Shown here: piece by piece, positions 35,455-46,915 of the stretch
Numbering within the stretch: position 1 is the stretch's first letter
Layout of the letters: every line of letters starts with the position of its first letter
Assembly: GCF_035222275.1 (NCBI RefSeq)
Contig: NC_085884.1
Location: 1,612,001 to 1,676,000, forward strand
Origin: Podospora bellae-mahoneyi
Lineage: Eukaryota; Ascomycota; Sordariomycetes; Sordariales; Podosporaceae
DNA: 64,000 bases
Reading direction: 5' to 3'
The notes under the pieces: model-generated
The model's input: only the letters and a program-made list of their open reading frames with translations
Databases searched by the model: none
Told to the model about the DNA's origin: nothing
Translations under genes and position numbers: made by a program

Positions 35455-36997
35455 TCAAGAAACCTCAAACAACCCCCCGCTCATCCACACCAAACTCCCC
35501 ACAAACGATCCCACCACCACAATCGTCACTATCGCCCCCCCCGCCTTATCTCCCGCCGTGATCTGCCTCATGGGATCCAGCTCAAAAGCGCTAGACCCAG
35601 CATTCGGGTCACCCACCGACGTACCACCCGTCGAGTTCGTCAACGGACCACCACTATTATCCAACAGCAGCGTAGACAGCGCCGCCAAAGCGCTCATCTG
35701 CTGACCCGCCGGTCCATTGGACACATCGCCATCGTACTCTCCCCTATCCCAGCGAAAGCCGCAGGTTCCGTCCGCCAGACACGATTCCACTGCGCCCTTT
35801 GTTGATGACCTGAGGACCTCGAGGATCGAATCCCGGGTGAAAGGGGCCACGATGGCGGTCGAGGCCAGAGCGCGGTGCATGTACCCCTTGAAAGAGTGCT
35901 GATCGACATTGCACTGGACTCGGTCCTTGAGCTCGCAGGGGCGTTCGACCATGATGCCTTCGGGGAAGAAGTGTTCGACGGTTCGGTTGAGGAGACCGGC
36001 GACGCGGGTCTTCCACTGGGCCTGCCTGTCGCCGGTAGTCTGGGGGTCGACGGTCAGTTTTCTGTGGGAGCAAAAGGGGAATATTCAAGACATACATAGT
36101 TGTACATGATGGCGGCGCCGTGAAGCAAGACAGCAGCATTGGGCGACCATTGCACCGGGTTGATGTTGGTGCAGTTTTTCGGAGTGTTGGCACCATCGTA
36201 CACATCGTAATCCTTCGTGATGTACCCAACGCCCTCGGTCCAATCCCATGTCCGCTCGGCCCACTCGGCATATGTTTCATTGTTTGTGTACCGCGCGAGG
36301 CGAGCGGCGATGTTGAGGAAGACAACGTTGGCAATAGTATTTTTGTAATCGTAGCCATTGTTGGTATGGGGAACCTGCCAGCGGAGGCCACCGGCGCAGT
36401 CCTGGTTCTCCCACCTGGCGGCTTGGGTGTTGAAGGTGGCTTGGGCGAGCGCGAGATACTGCGGGTCAGTGGGCGCCGGGTTGGGGAAGTTGACCTCGGC
36501 GGCCAGCATAGCCGTCATGCCCCAGAAACCTTGATCATCGTTGCCGAGAGAGGCGGTCCAGTTGGGGTGCATAAAGGCAAAGGTAGGAGCGCCAGCTTGG
36601 TGGACGATGGATCGGACGGTCTCGTTGTTGTATGTGCTATCGCCTGTGTAGTGCCAGTAGTCGATCAAGGTGCCGAACATTGCGCCGGCCTGCCACCAGT
36701 AATAGTCGCCGGCCGGTGGCGGGCCTGGCAGAATGCCCGGTGTCTGGCCTGGCTCGTCACCGCGGTAGTACTCCCAGAGGTTGGCAGCAACGACTTTGGC
36801 GGCTCTCTTGATGGAATCTGACCCGTCTCTTTCGTTAGCAAACGGTCCGTACCGTCTGTTTCTGCTGCTGTGCTAGCTCCCGGGAACCCACCTTGAGAAT
36901 CAAGATTGACCTGCAGCTTGTTTCCGGACTGCGCACTGGCACCTGTCACTGCGCACAGCAGCAGCGCTGCCGCAGCAGAAGCGTTCGTCCATCTCAT
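35455..36997 (-). CDS. GH76 mannan endo-1,6-alpha-mannosidase, Dfg5/Dcw1 type
   Basis: Exons are 36997-36892, 36817-36096 and 36039-35455, 470 aa. The family is thought to link GPI-anchored proteins to the cell wall by acting on the GPI glycan. It has a signal peptide (residues 1-22), then the GH76 fold. The catalytic Asp pair is in GNDDQGFWG (129-130), with conserved WWQAGAMFG and GGLRWQ. The C-terminus is Ser/Gly-rich and ends in a hydrophobic segment (GGAIVTIVVVGSFVGSLVW), a GPI signal or membrane anchor. Intron 2 is taken as 56 bases (GTATGT, branch ACTGAC, acceptor CCCCCAG), joining MYNY to TTGDRQAQWK. A nearer AG at 36062 would give a 34-base intron and the wrong frame. Confidence 0.92.
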
Positions 36998-37983
36998 GTT
37001 TGCGGTTTGTCGGCGCGCATCGGGTGTCTGCTGTAGCTGTGGCCTGTCGATGCTGCTTGGGAAAGTCGACGTCGCTGGGAAAAGGAGCTAGGGAAATAAG
37101 GCTGGGATCCTCAAGCCGAATTCGGTTTCGAGTAGTAGGGAGAAGACGGAGATTTCGGGGATGAGGGCGAGGGGAAGGCTGCTGCACGTGGGCAGAAGGG
37201 CAGGGCAGGGCAGCGGCCGTCAGCAGTTCGACATCACCACCTCAAAAGAGTTGGCTGTATATTCCCGTCGGAAACAACCGGTCAATCGTCGTCGTCGTCG
37301 TCGTCAGCATGCAACTCCCGTTCGGGGTGAGAATGGAACAGTGGTTGACCTGACGTAAGGGCCCGAGGCCAGGGCGCCGAAATGCCCAATTTGGAGACAT
37401 TTCCTTTGTTCTGGGAGTCTTTCCGGGTCTCATTGTTCCTGAGCAGGGATTGTTCAAATGGCTGCTGGGGCGGTGCATTGCAGTGCCCGTGTGCTGTGGG
37501 GGGCGTTCGAGACGGCGACGGCTGCTGTTGGCTGCTGTTGGCCCGTCGCATCGACTCGTCAGCCCAGAAGTCCCAAACGGGATCTAGCGCGTTCTAGCTC
37601 GTATAGGCTCGTTCTGCCAAGGAGGACCCTCTTTTGCGGGGTACGTCCCGTCATCCGTTTCATGCTTGGCACTTTGAGACATGCCTTGGGCTCCCTGACT
37701 GGATCGTGTCAAATCAGGTATGGGGTGCCAAAAGGTGTCAATTCTGTTGTTGTACGATGCTGAGTTGCCCGGGTGGCTGGAAAAGGCCGAACCCAGTGGC
37801 TCAGGTCCCACTGCCAAGATATTAATTCCTTAACAGTGGGCCCGGTTGACTATTTTGACAGATCGTTCTGACATTATCTTCGAGACAGTAACTGTACTAC
37901 ATACAACAGCGACAAATAGCAGCATGATATCTCAACGAAGGATTAGCCTTCAAACTCCACGATACCATCCCTTTCCTTAGCAA
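36998..37983. other. Intergenic, no gene seen
   Basis: Contains the promoter of the mannosidase and a short CGT repeat near 37289-37308. The right end is the 3' side of the orphan gene. Confidence 0.5.
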
Positions 37984-39744
37984 CTAACAACGCCTGATGC
38001 CCTGGGCGTTGTTCATCTGGCCATTGGGCCTCGATCCACGGTTCAAACCTACCATGCTCGTGTTGTAACTGTCCCTCCTCTGATGGCTGTCCCTGCTGTA
38101 GTAGTTGTCCCTGCGCTGTCTAGCTTCGTTTCCCTTCTCGAGGTCAGCGACCCTCTTAGTTAGACTAAAGTTGACCTGCTTCAGGTCTGCTATCTGCTTC
38201 TCTAACATGGCGAAGCGGGAGTCGTTAGACCGAGCGTGATTCTGGCGATCCTCGTCCTCCTCGGACTCTTCCGCAGCACCGGCGGGTCCTGATCTGTCGA
38301 CATTTCGCTCCAACTTCAACAGCCGGGAGGTCACATCTCGCGCGAGGCTCTTATGATCATCGCGGTACCGCTTCACCTTCTTCTGGAGCTTCTCATGCCC
38401 GGAGGTACTGCCCATCAGCTCCATTTTCTTGCTGACCCTGTCGAGCTTTGTTTCCATGTCGCTGCGCTTGGACTCGGCCACGGCGACCTTCTCGACATAG
38501 TCCAGAATCTTAGAGTCAAGGGTGGCAAGCTTCTCTTCCAAGGGCCCTTTGGCAGCATTCACTTTAGCGGCTGCCACATGGGTGATGTATGACTGCTTCT
38601 TTTTCTCCAAGACCCCGGCAACCGCCTCCGCCACAGTGGACACAAGTCCAGCGGCTTTGCCTCCTTTGTGAAGGCCAATATCTGCCCTCAGGCTCTCGAT
38701 CGCGTTAGTGTGGGATGCGAGGATGTCTGAATGTTCACCAATTGTGATGTCGATGACCCTCATACGCTGGTGGACCTTTTTGAGCGGCTCGCGCTGGATA
38801 TCCCCATTATTGGCCAGCGCTGAGCCAAGGATTGGGGAACTGACGGTCTCGGCCGTGGATATTTCTGAACTCAGCCCCACGGAGGAGTCGAATCGCAGTG
38901 TTGGCGGTGACGATGATGGGGAGACGACCCTCACTGAGCGAATCGAAGGGCGGGTCGACGATGTTGAAGGGCCTGTTCTTGAAGGGCCGGTCGATGGTTT
39001 TGAAGGGTCTGCCGACGGTTTGGAAGGCCCAGACACCGATGAACGTCGTGTCGACTTTCGAGGCGTCACTGGCCCCGATGTAGTCTTCTTGCGCTTTTTA
39101 GACTTGTGTTGCTCGAGGCTCTCCCCAGGCAATGTGAGTGGCTCCTCGTCTGTGCTGTCGTCTTCGACATCATTTGGCCTGTGCTGAGCTAAATTGAAGA
39201 GCGCGCCCTTCTTTTTGAGCTCGGCCCAACTATCGCGAAGCTCAACCTTGGGGAGATCTGATGTGGAAACGTTCCCTCCAGCCGAGTCGAGGAAGCTGAT
39301 GTACTTATCAGCATACATGGCGACATTGGATCGTCTCCGGCGCCCTTTCGAATCGGCGTAAGCCCTGCGCGCGTGGACAAATATCCCTTCCAGCAGCTTG
39401 ATAGTCGTCTCTCCACATCCTGAGAAAGTGTCTGGGGACAGGTCTTTCCAGTATGAGGGCGAGGGATGGTGATCAGAGAAGAACAAAAGAGCCCGAAAGA
39501 GCAAGGCGATGTTGTTTTGCACTCTGGTTTTGGTGATTTCCTCGGGGTTGGCGCGATTCCGAGACCCCTTCGGCACACTGGTGTAGTCAGGGCATATCAA
39601 GGCCTTCCAGATCTTTTTTTTATGTTCTTGGATCTCTTCAACAGTCTCGGCATCAAACAGGAAGCCTGACATCTCCCAAAAAGGAGTGTCAGGAACCATC
39701 TTGAAGTCCGCCATGACTTCGATATCCGAGTCGGTCGGGCTCAT
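37984..39744 (-). CDS. Orphan coiled-coil protein with a folded N-terminal part
   Basis: Single exon, 586 aa. I do not recognise the family. Residues 1 to about 165 look globular (PFWEMSGFLFDAE, an HHPSPSYWKDLSPDTFSGCG block, and a basic stretch KGRRRRSN). Residues 190-290 are disordered, with KKRKK and a Pro-Ser-Lys-rich mini-repeat (GPSKPSADPSKPSTGPS). From about 320 to 540 it is mostly helical with heptad-like spacing, a probable long coiled coil. The tail is rich in Arg, Asn and Tyr. It starts at the first Met of the frame. The absence of introns in a frame this long and the lack of known domains suggest a lineage-specific gene. It is flanked upstream by a degenerate tandem array. Confidence 0.7.
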   Translation of the reverse strand: MSPTDSDIEVMADFKMVPDTPFWEMSGFLFDAETVEEIQEHKKKIWKALICPDYTSVPKGSRNRANPEEITKTRVQNNIALLFRALLFFSDHHPSPSYWKDLSPDTFSGCGETTIKLLEGIFVHARRAYADSKGRRRRSNVAMYADKYISFLDSAGGNVSTSDLPKVELRDSWAELKKKGALFNLAQHRPNDVEDDSTDEEPLTLPGESLEQHKSKKRKKTTSGPVTPRKSTRRSSVSGPSKPSADPSKPSTGPSRTGPSTSSTRPSIRSVRVVSPSSSPPTLRFDSSVGLSSEISTAETVSSPILGSALANNGDIQREPLKKVHQRMRVIDITIGEHSDILASHTNAIESLRADIGLHKGGKAAGLVSTVAEAVAGVLEKKKQSYITHVAAAKVNAAKGPLEEKLATLDSKILDYVEKVAVAESKRSDMETKLDRVSKKMELMGSTSGHEKLQKKVKRYRDDHKSLARDVTSRLLKLERNVDRSGPAGAAEESEEDEDRQNHARSNDSRFAMLEKQIADLKQVNFSLTKRVADLEKGNEARQRRDNYYSRDSHQRRDSYNTSMVGLNRGSRPNGQMNNAQGIRRC

Positions 39745-41008
39745 GTTGTGCCCTGGCTTGAAGCTTGGCAGGCTTTTCCAGTATCTGGCTGGACTGGGTC
39801 AGATTTGGACCGACATGAAAAGGGGGGTCTAATTCAATACCTGAAGAACTTGAATATCAAGTTCACACTGAAGTGCTTGTGTAGCCTGTTCCTTTCAATC
39901 AGGAAGAACAGCCCCAAAATCGAGCTGTCGGAAAGAAAGAGCGTTTAAAGAACCGACGCAATGGCGATGGACTCTGAGTTGCCAGAAGGAAAGCGACTGG
40001 CAAACGAAGAAGACGAGTCTGGAGTTCGAGTTGCCAGACAGAAAAGCTACTCGGTACCCAAACCACTGTCCTGACAATGAGCTGCCGGACATGAGAGGGA
40101 CGTGGAGGTCGAGAAAATGGCCCTGAAGTTGAATTGTTCCGAAGAGCGATTGGAAGACAAAAATTGGCCCTGGAGCCGGAGTGGTCTGGAAGAAAAGAGG
40201 GCTTTGAAATTAGAAACGAACAAGCTCAGGCCTGCGCTACCAAAGAAATCGCGACTTGAGAATCGAACCAAGCCTGTGCGGCCAAAAGAAAAGCGGCTCG
40301 AGGATATCAAAACTGGAGAATCAGACGGGGCTCTGCCCTCGATGGGTAGGTGGTGTAGAGAGGATGGCCCCTTCAAGAAGAGAAGCAAAAGCCAAAGAAG
40401 CTTGTCGTTGACAAGGCTCAACACAACTTATGGAACAGGGACGGGAGGGTGTGTTGGAAAAGGGAAGTCGACCCCAGGACAGAGTAGTTGAACTGGGTGG
40501 AATATCTGCCACCCCGCTATTGGTGTATCAAAATGGAAGGCACGACTTTCCAGGCCCCCTTCCTCATGGTAACGGTCAGGTTCGATAAGCTGAGTCACAC
40601 CCCTTTTTCGGTGCAGTTGGACCTTTGTTCCGACCAGTCTCAAGGCGGTCAGTGATGCCAATTAGATTGGAAATTGTGCACGATTCTCTGTTCCATGTTT
40701 AAAACATTACTTTGAAGCTGGAACGACTTTTCGCAGCCCAAGTTGCTTGTCCATCCAACTGTTTATCCCGACAAGGCCTGGATTGCGTCGATGGTGGTCA
40801 TGTAGTTCAGGGGCTCAGGGGTAACCGTCGAAAATGTGGGCCTCTCAAGGAATGGACCGTGCTCAAAGCTTAGCATCGGCATCGGGGAACCCGACCCGCG
40901 ACTCGTGCTCTCCGCCAAAACGCTGTCGCAAGCCGAAGACAGTGGATAATGCGACAGGCGCTTCCACTGACGACGCTCTTATGATTTGAACGTCCCAGCA
41001 ATATCGCA
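39745..41008. other. Intergenic with degenerate tandem array
   Basis: Between the orphan gene (-) and COX23 (+). It holds the array described separately (39922-40300) and both promoters. A 130-codon open frame (40102-40491, +) is made mostly of the array, and I do not call it a gene. Confidence 0.5.
39922..40300 (+). repeat. Degenerate ~50-bp tandem repeat, about eight units
   Basis: A core like gagttgccagaaggaaagcg recurs at about 39922, 39976, 40028, 40079, 40131, 40179, 40234 and 40276, spaced 42-57 bases. Units share a gag-(t/c)tg-cc(a/g)-ga-(a)aga-aa-cga-ctg skeleton but differ strongly elsewhere. In one frame the later units read as a repeated Leu-Glu-Glu-Lys-Arg-x-Leu motif. The units are too diverged for recent amplification. 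Confidence 0.6.
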
Positions 41009-41457
41009 ATGGCGTCCACCGGAGGTAGCACCAGGGAGCCCTGGACCGGCGAGACAAAGTCCAAGTTTAACGGGTAAGTTCCGGCCCCTTCTGGAGAACA
41101 TGACAACTGCTAATGAACCTTTGTCACCAGCAAAGACAGAAGCGAGTTCCTCGATCCATGTCAGGAGGCTGCCACGAAAAGCATCCGGTGTCTGCACCGC
41201 AACCAGGGTGACCGAACCATGTGCTCCGATTACTTCCAGTCAGTTGCGACAATCTGATACTGTTGGGGGGGATAACGGTCGAGCAGATTGCGCTAACAAT
41301 CGGTGTTTTGGGAGGTGTAAAGGGCATACAGAGATTGCAAGAAGATTTGGGTATGAGGATTGGGTCTTGGTGAATGACGAATTGCATGCTGACCGTAGCT
41401 GGTGTGGGACAGATCGAGAAGCGCAGGATAGAGAGCAAACGAGGAGGCAATGCTTAA
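41009..41457 (+). CDS. COX23: COX23, twin CX9C cytochrome c oxidase assembly protein
   Basis: Four small exons: 41009-41073, 41131-41238, 41323-41350 (only 28 bases) and 41413-41457, coding 81 aa. The protein starts MASTGGSTREPWTGETKSKF and continues with FLDPCQEAATKSIRCLHRN and MCSDYFQAYRDCKKIWIEKR. Both CX9C motifs are exact and form the disulfide hairpin typical of Mia40 substrates of the mitochondrial intermembrane space. Cox23 is needed for cytochrome c oxidase assembly. Every junction has GT-AG ends and keeps phase: GTAAGT, GTCAGT and GTATGA donors, with branches CTAAT, GCTAAC and GCTGAC. No single open frame covers it, so it is easily missed. Confidence 0.92.
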
Positions 41458-42081
41458 CGCTTGACGACCGACACCCAACGAACTAGATACCCCGCGCTGT
41501 TCCCACGACGGACCAGAAAGATACGGCGTGGGACAACTACTTCTCAGGGCAGAATAGACAGGACTACTCCTGTCTCTGTAACAATTTTGTATTTTTATTT
41601 CTCCTCTCTTGTCATACTACGTAACGACTGGCAGACATGCTATTATGCAAGCCCATTTTTCTATAAGATTTAGCAAGAGAGGAGACGGCGATTATAGCTG
41701 TTGAACTGGCTTCTTCGTGGCAGAGGCTCACCGCGGTGAAGGTGGGGTTGCAAAGGTCAAGCTCGTGCCCCACAACAACCCAACCAAAATGTTGTGGTGA
41801 GCTTCTTGTTCCCTCGCATGCACGAGTATCCCATCAGCATCTTGGCCCAGAGCGCAACAGGCTTTGGAAACAGTTCTTTTTGAAACTGTTTGCTCGTGTT
41901 TCTCAAATACTGCGGAGGTTTTCATTGTTGTTTGTAAGCCGCACAAGGTGTACGAGCAGCCCAATTCCTCGCCTGCCATTGGCCCCTCACCTTCAACTCC
42001 ATCCTGCCCCCCACGTCGGGTTGGCTGGCCTTCCTCTCTCGCCTCGTCTTCGCCTGCGCCTGCACCAAAAGAGAACCAACC
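41458..42081. other. Intergenic, COX23 3' side and MDM20 promoter
   Basis: The 624 bases between two genes on the same strand hold a COX23 3' UTR and the MDM20 promoter. No other gene is seen. Confidence 0.55.
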
Positions 42082-45000
42082 ATGGCGTACAACAGATACA
42101 GATATGGGCCACCGGCCCTCAAAAGCAGCGTCGACGTGCAACTGCAGTCTGCGTTTAGCGATGGGAACTGGTCCGCCGTCATTCGGCTTGCTGCAAAACG
42201 CTTTGCGACTTTCAAGGACCCTTATTATGAGGTACATGCCCTGACTGGCTACCAAGAAGCACATGATACTGAATATTACATGCAGGCTATCAGAGTCTCT
42301 ACTGAGGCCCAGCTACAGGGCACTGCCGAGAAATGTGTCGTACTCGTCCACGTCGACGAGTTGGTCAGGAGCAAGAAGACCCCTGATATCGACACCCTCG
42401 ACCTGTATGAGTGGGCCTGTCAGGACTTCATAGGTTATGAGATCGACTTTGCCGAGACATTTGGCCCTTTGAGAGCACGATGGGTCAAGGCAAACGCCAG
42501 CAGTCCAATGGCCTCATCTTGTCTTCAGGGTTGTTTGGAACAGTGGGATCTTGTCAGCGCTCAGCAGATTGCAGCGACCTTGGACAAGACCTATGCCAAC
42601 ACGACTGACCGCCGGTACATGTTTTGGAACATCACTTTGACATTCCTCCTTTCAGTATGTATACTCGCCTATTAACAATGGTGTCGAGACGAGGAATTGA
42701 CGTGTCCAGATTAGCCCACAGTGCACTGAAGCCAGCCGCAAGGTGTACAGCCTTTTGACAGTCAGACAGCTCCAAAAGGCAGCTGATATCACGGAAAATT
42801 CCGAGAAACTCGAAAAGACAGACAGAGGTCTTCTCACAGAAGAGGAGGTCTGCCTCTACTACCGCGTATTATTGAGTCATGGCACCAAGGAGGAGTTTCT
42901 GGCCCGCCTCAGAAGCCCCAAACTGGGTGCCATCAGTCAACTCAAACAGGGACGCAAGCTTCTTTTCTGCGAGTGTCTCGATGCTTTGGAAACCTGGGGC
43001 GAATGGGATACCATGTACGAGCTCTGCCGTGATGCTCTGAGGTTGGGTCTCGACGGTTCCACCACACCATTCTTCGTCTGCGATTTGAGGATATGGAAGA
43101 GATTTGTTGCTGCCGCCACCGAGGCAACGAATGCGGATGCGTCAGTGTTTCTTACCTGGCGGGGGTGTCAACATACTAACAGGTTTCTAGGGCTCTCGAT
43201 GAAGTACAAGAGGTCCTCAAACAGTTCATCGAGCTCAAGGACAAAGCTACCCCCATGTACAAAAAGAATATCAGCCTGGCGCTGCTCGAAACGACCTTCA
43301 GGTTGCCTTCAACCACGATCAACCCCGATCACGAAGACACAGCTCTGTCGCCAAAGGTCGTTCAAATAGGGCTTTTCCTCGATCAGTATTACGAGAGATT
43401 TGCCGCTTTTGACGACGTCAAAGGCTATGTGGCTGAGCTGGGATATGAAGAGGCAAAGACATTCTTGGAGGATGTGTTGCCCAAGATTCCAGGCGAGGTA
43501 TGCTTCTTCTGTTGGTCTGCATTCTGCAGATGCTAACGGGAGTCTCTCAAGAATCCCACCAAGGTTCAGCAGATCATCATCAAGGCCCTCGAATGCAGGC
43601 TACGCTACACTCTCACCACCTGCCCACAAACACTTTCTCTCCATCCAACCGTGGTGGAGGGAAAAGACCAAGGAAAGCCCTTCCAATGCCGCGTTTGCTC
43701 CCACTTGGCCAAGAGCCCATGCGAAGGATGCTTGAGGAAGCTGATCATCGATGCCGCTGACGCACACAGACAAATAACTTCTGATAAGGAGCTCTTGGCT
43801 GCTATTCCAAAACTGGACCGAGACCCCCGACTTGATTTGGCCCTTGTGATGGGAAATTCTCTGCTCAAACTGTCGGGACTGCGGCCTGGGCTGCCGAATT
43901 TCGGTCAGTCGTTATGGCAGGATGTCCGGCCTGATATTTTGCTGCAGGCTGTTTTGCTTCTCGACACGCAGCTGAAAGTGACACCAAATGACAATGGATT
44001 GCGGCTGTTGCTGGTGCAGCTTTACCTCCTTTTCGGCTGCGCCTCCTACGCACACCAGCTATGGGCTCCCCTTGACGTCAAGCGGACGATTCAGGACGCC
44101 CTGAGCCCGTTGTTCTTTGATAGGATATCCAGCATCTCGCCAGGGTTGTTTCAGGGAACTCGGCCCCTGATGGAACCGCTGCGTGCTTATTACACGCAAA
44201 GTCTGCGGGATCCTAGCCCGGTGAGAATTTGGGATGCCTTTTCGTCTGGTAGCTACACGAGTATTCTTGACATGGCCGAGTATGACAAGAAGCTACGCAC
44301 CAGCTGCACTCTTGTGATGACACTGGTAGAGGAGAGGCGCGCCACCAGGCTTTTTGGTGGCAAGCTTGATGTTGACATTGATGATCACATTCTCGCGAGT
44401 GAGTTTCCCCGATCGATATGATGTACCATGTTTACTGACAGGTCCCCAGCCGATATTGTGGAGGACACCACCCTTGTTCACAAGACCGACTACGGCTCCT
44501 TCCCCAGCCTTGAAAGTGCCAACGGGCCCCCGATTCAAGAGTTCATCCGCCTCGGCCCAGGTCCTTCTGTACGTCGCCATTCCCTTTTCTTCCACAACTT
44601 GTATGCTGACCATATCAGAACGAGCGCTCCCACCTCGCCTTCCTTGCGGAGCAATACCTCGACCTCCTCACCTACACCCCACCAAAAGATTACAAACCCT
44701 CTAAAGCCGCCGAAGCCGCCGCCCGGGACAAGGCCTATGCCCTCGAAACGCTCACTCGCATCAACACCTCCCTCGCTGACCTCCTTCACAAGCCCAGCAC
44801 CCCCAAACTCTTGACTCCTGCCGAAACCAACTACTACACCGTTTTATCTCTTCTCTCCGCCCTCGTCCTCACAGCCATCTCCCTCCCCAAATCGGAAACC
44901 TCTGTTCCAAAGATCGTCTCTCAAACAACGCAACCCCTCAAAACAACCCTCACGACCCTCCGCACGGGGTTGTTATCGCCCAAGTCGACCGTTCCCGCCA

Positions 45001-45437
45001 CAACCCAGCAGGCGATCTCCTCGCTCTGTGACATGCCCTCTTTTGCCTCGGTACGTGATGTTGCTTTTGCTGTCAAGCTCTCCGCGGCGTTTGTCCTCTC
45101 CCACCACGACAAGGAGACAGCAAGGGACAAGTCTGGCAAGTCGGGGCTGCACAATGAAGTTGTCGCTGAGATGAAGGCTTTGGAGTCGGCGGCGACAAAG
45201 ACGCTGGGGGAGGCCAAGGGTCATGTTGGGGTGCTGAAGGGGGTGATGAATGAGAGTGGGTGGTTGGATAAGTTGTTGGATGTTGTTTTGGGGGAGGAGG
45301 ACAGGGAGGTGGGGGAGTTGACAGAGAAATTGAGCGAGATTGTGGAGGGGAGGGGAGGGGCCGAGGAGTGGGCGGGGAAGGTGGTTGATGGCTGGAGGGA
45401 GGGGGTGAAGGGGTGGGGGATGGTGAAGTTTGAGTAA
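42082..45437 (+). CDS. MDM20: NatB N-terminal acetyltransferase auxiliary subunit (MDM20/NAA25)
   Basis: Seven exons: 42082-42231, 42286-42654, 42710-43140, 43191-43497, 43552-44398, 44450-44568 and 44619-45437, giving 1013 aa. All junctions are GT-AG and phase-consistent. NatB acetylates N-termini starting Met-Asp, Met-Glu and Met-Asn. This subunit binds the ribosome and wraps the catalytic NAA20. The sequence is a long all-helical, TPR-like repeat (for example FLDQYYERFAAFDDVKGY and RPDILLQAVLLLDTQLKV) with a conserved CRVCSHLAKSPCEGC segment. In yeast the gene is needed for actin cables and mitochondrial inheritance. Intron 1 is 54 bases with no stop in frame, so its retention would add 18 residues. 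It converges with ILM1. Confidence 0.88.
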
Positions 45438-45649
45438 GGTAGTGAGTGTCATTTGCAAAGAGTTCCACATGCTTGAGAATGTTTCCTTGTGATCCAATCC
45501 GGCTATGCAATAAAAATAAACAGAGAAACCGAACTAAGGTGAAATAGATAGGTATCATATGCCAAGCAATCCCCCCTAAGAAGCAAAACCCCCTCTCACC
45601 CTTCTTATCATCTTTCCTCCGTCTCCACAAACCCCCAATCCTGTAGACT

Positions 45650-46255
45650 TTAAAAACTCCCACTCCCCCTCCTCTTAGCCCTCTCCCTAGCAGCCCTAGC
45701 CAAAATCCCCTGCTGCTCCTCGCCCAACGTAACCCAAGTCCAAAACCAAGCCATCGTCTCGACAAAAACAAACGTGAAAAACACCCTGTTTTTCAAGGCA
45801 TCACCCCCCCAGCCAGAGGGGACATACCCCGGGTTATTGTTCAGCGCTTGATGCATATTGGGGTGGTTGACAAAGCGACTTTTGGCGGACTCGTCGTGGT
45901 GGTAGAAGATGGGGGAGGAAGGCGAGAAGAAGAAGGAGTAGATTGAGAGGGAGAAGCAGATTGAGACTCGGAGGGGGGCTTGGGTGCCCCAGTGGGTGAT
46001 GAGGGAGATTTCGTCTGGGTAGGAGAGGGTGGCTAAGTCGGAAATGGCGAGGAAGGCGAGGAGGAAGGATAAAAAGGCGAGGGCGGGGGAGGGGACGTCG
46101 AAGGATCGGGAGGGGGGGAGGGCGAGGGAGTCGCCCAGGAGGGAGACGATGCTTTGGTCGGAGATGGCGGTTGGGTTGGTCAGGAAGAGGAAGGAGAGGG
46201 TCAGGTGGAAGAGGGAGAGGGAGGTGAGGATCGTGCGGGAGGATATTAGGGCCAT
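45650..46255 (-). CDS. ILM1: ILM1 family protein (increased loss of mitochondrial DNA)
   Basis: Single exon, 201 aa. The sequence has about four hydrophobic segments: residues 8-30, 55-80, 95-112 and 157-172. The family pattern is present: a YPDEISLITHWGTQAPLR loop, then SFFFSPSSPIFYHH and a C-terminal VFFTFVFVETMAWFWTWVTL segment. ILM1 proteins are fungal multi-pass membrane proteins, found at the ER in yeast, whose loss destabilises mitochondrial DNA. The biochemical role is unknown. The tail is basic (RAARERAKRRGSGSF). It is divergent from CDC43 and convergent with MDM20 (212 bases apart). Confidence 0.85.
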   Translation of the reverse strand: MALISSRTILTSLSLFHLTLSFLFLTNPTAISDQSIVSLLGDSLALPPSRSFDVPSPALAFLSFLLAFLAISDLATLSYPDEISLITHWGTQAPLRVSICFSLSIYSFFFSPSSPIFYHHDESAKSRFVNHPNMHQALNNNPGYVPSGWGGDALKNRVFFTFVFVETMAWFWTWVTLGEEQQGILARAARERAKRRGSGSF

Positions 46256-46915
46256 GGTTGAGGCCGACTTTGAAAGGCTAGCTTTGGCGTTGGGGCCAGA
46301 TGATTTGGACGACGGGCGATGGGGGGGAGGTTTGGTAGTTTTGATGCTGGGTGTGCATTCAGTTGTGGCCAGATGCTCAGTCGTCAGAGAGTGCTGGGTT
46401 CGCGGGATTCAGCTCTCCCTCGGGTCGGTTGGTCTGTGTCGTGTGAGACACCAGGTTGTCGTGTGGTTTGCTGGTGCGCGAGCTTCAGCTTCGTGTCGGT
46501 TCCGTCACAGTCCAAAAGGGGCACAATTACAAGCCTTATCGGCAAGCTATCCTCCCGATAAGCGAGGGTTATTGGCCGGACTTGTTCTCGAATAAATATG
46601 GGGCCACGGGATCTGTCAAGCCACATTTATGCTTAAACGTTCTAAGTGTGGCTTGGGGCACAGGGACTTGGCACTGCAACCCCTTTGGGCAGGAGGAGCA
46701 GGGATCCCACGATCGCGGGGGTCCATATTGCTGTCTCTCACTGCCTTTTATGAACTGAATCCCGTCAGATGGGACATTCGTGAGTTATCTATTTCAAGAT
46801 TTAACTGATTTAAGAAAGCCAACGGGGTCGTGTTAAAGAACAATTGTTTACTATCCGAACAAAATCCCAAAAAACACCACCTTCACCCACCATCTCATCA
46901 ACCACCGCCACAACC
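46256..46915. promoter_or_regulatory. Divergent promoter region, ILM1 / CDC43
   Basis: 660 bases between two divergent start codons. No named site is recognised. Confidence 0.5.

Noticed and set aside
35237-35468. Phe-rich frames resembling membrane segments on the minus strand
   Set aside because: They come only from an A-rich tract read on the opposite strand.
36062-36095. A 34-base intron in the mannosidase
   Set aside because: Too short for this group and gives the wrong frame. The 56-base alternative has a branch site and keeps the family sequence.
40102-40491. A 130-codon open frame over the tandem array
   Set aside because: Most of it is repeat units; without homology or a clear start it is better described as a repeat.
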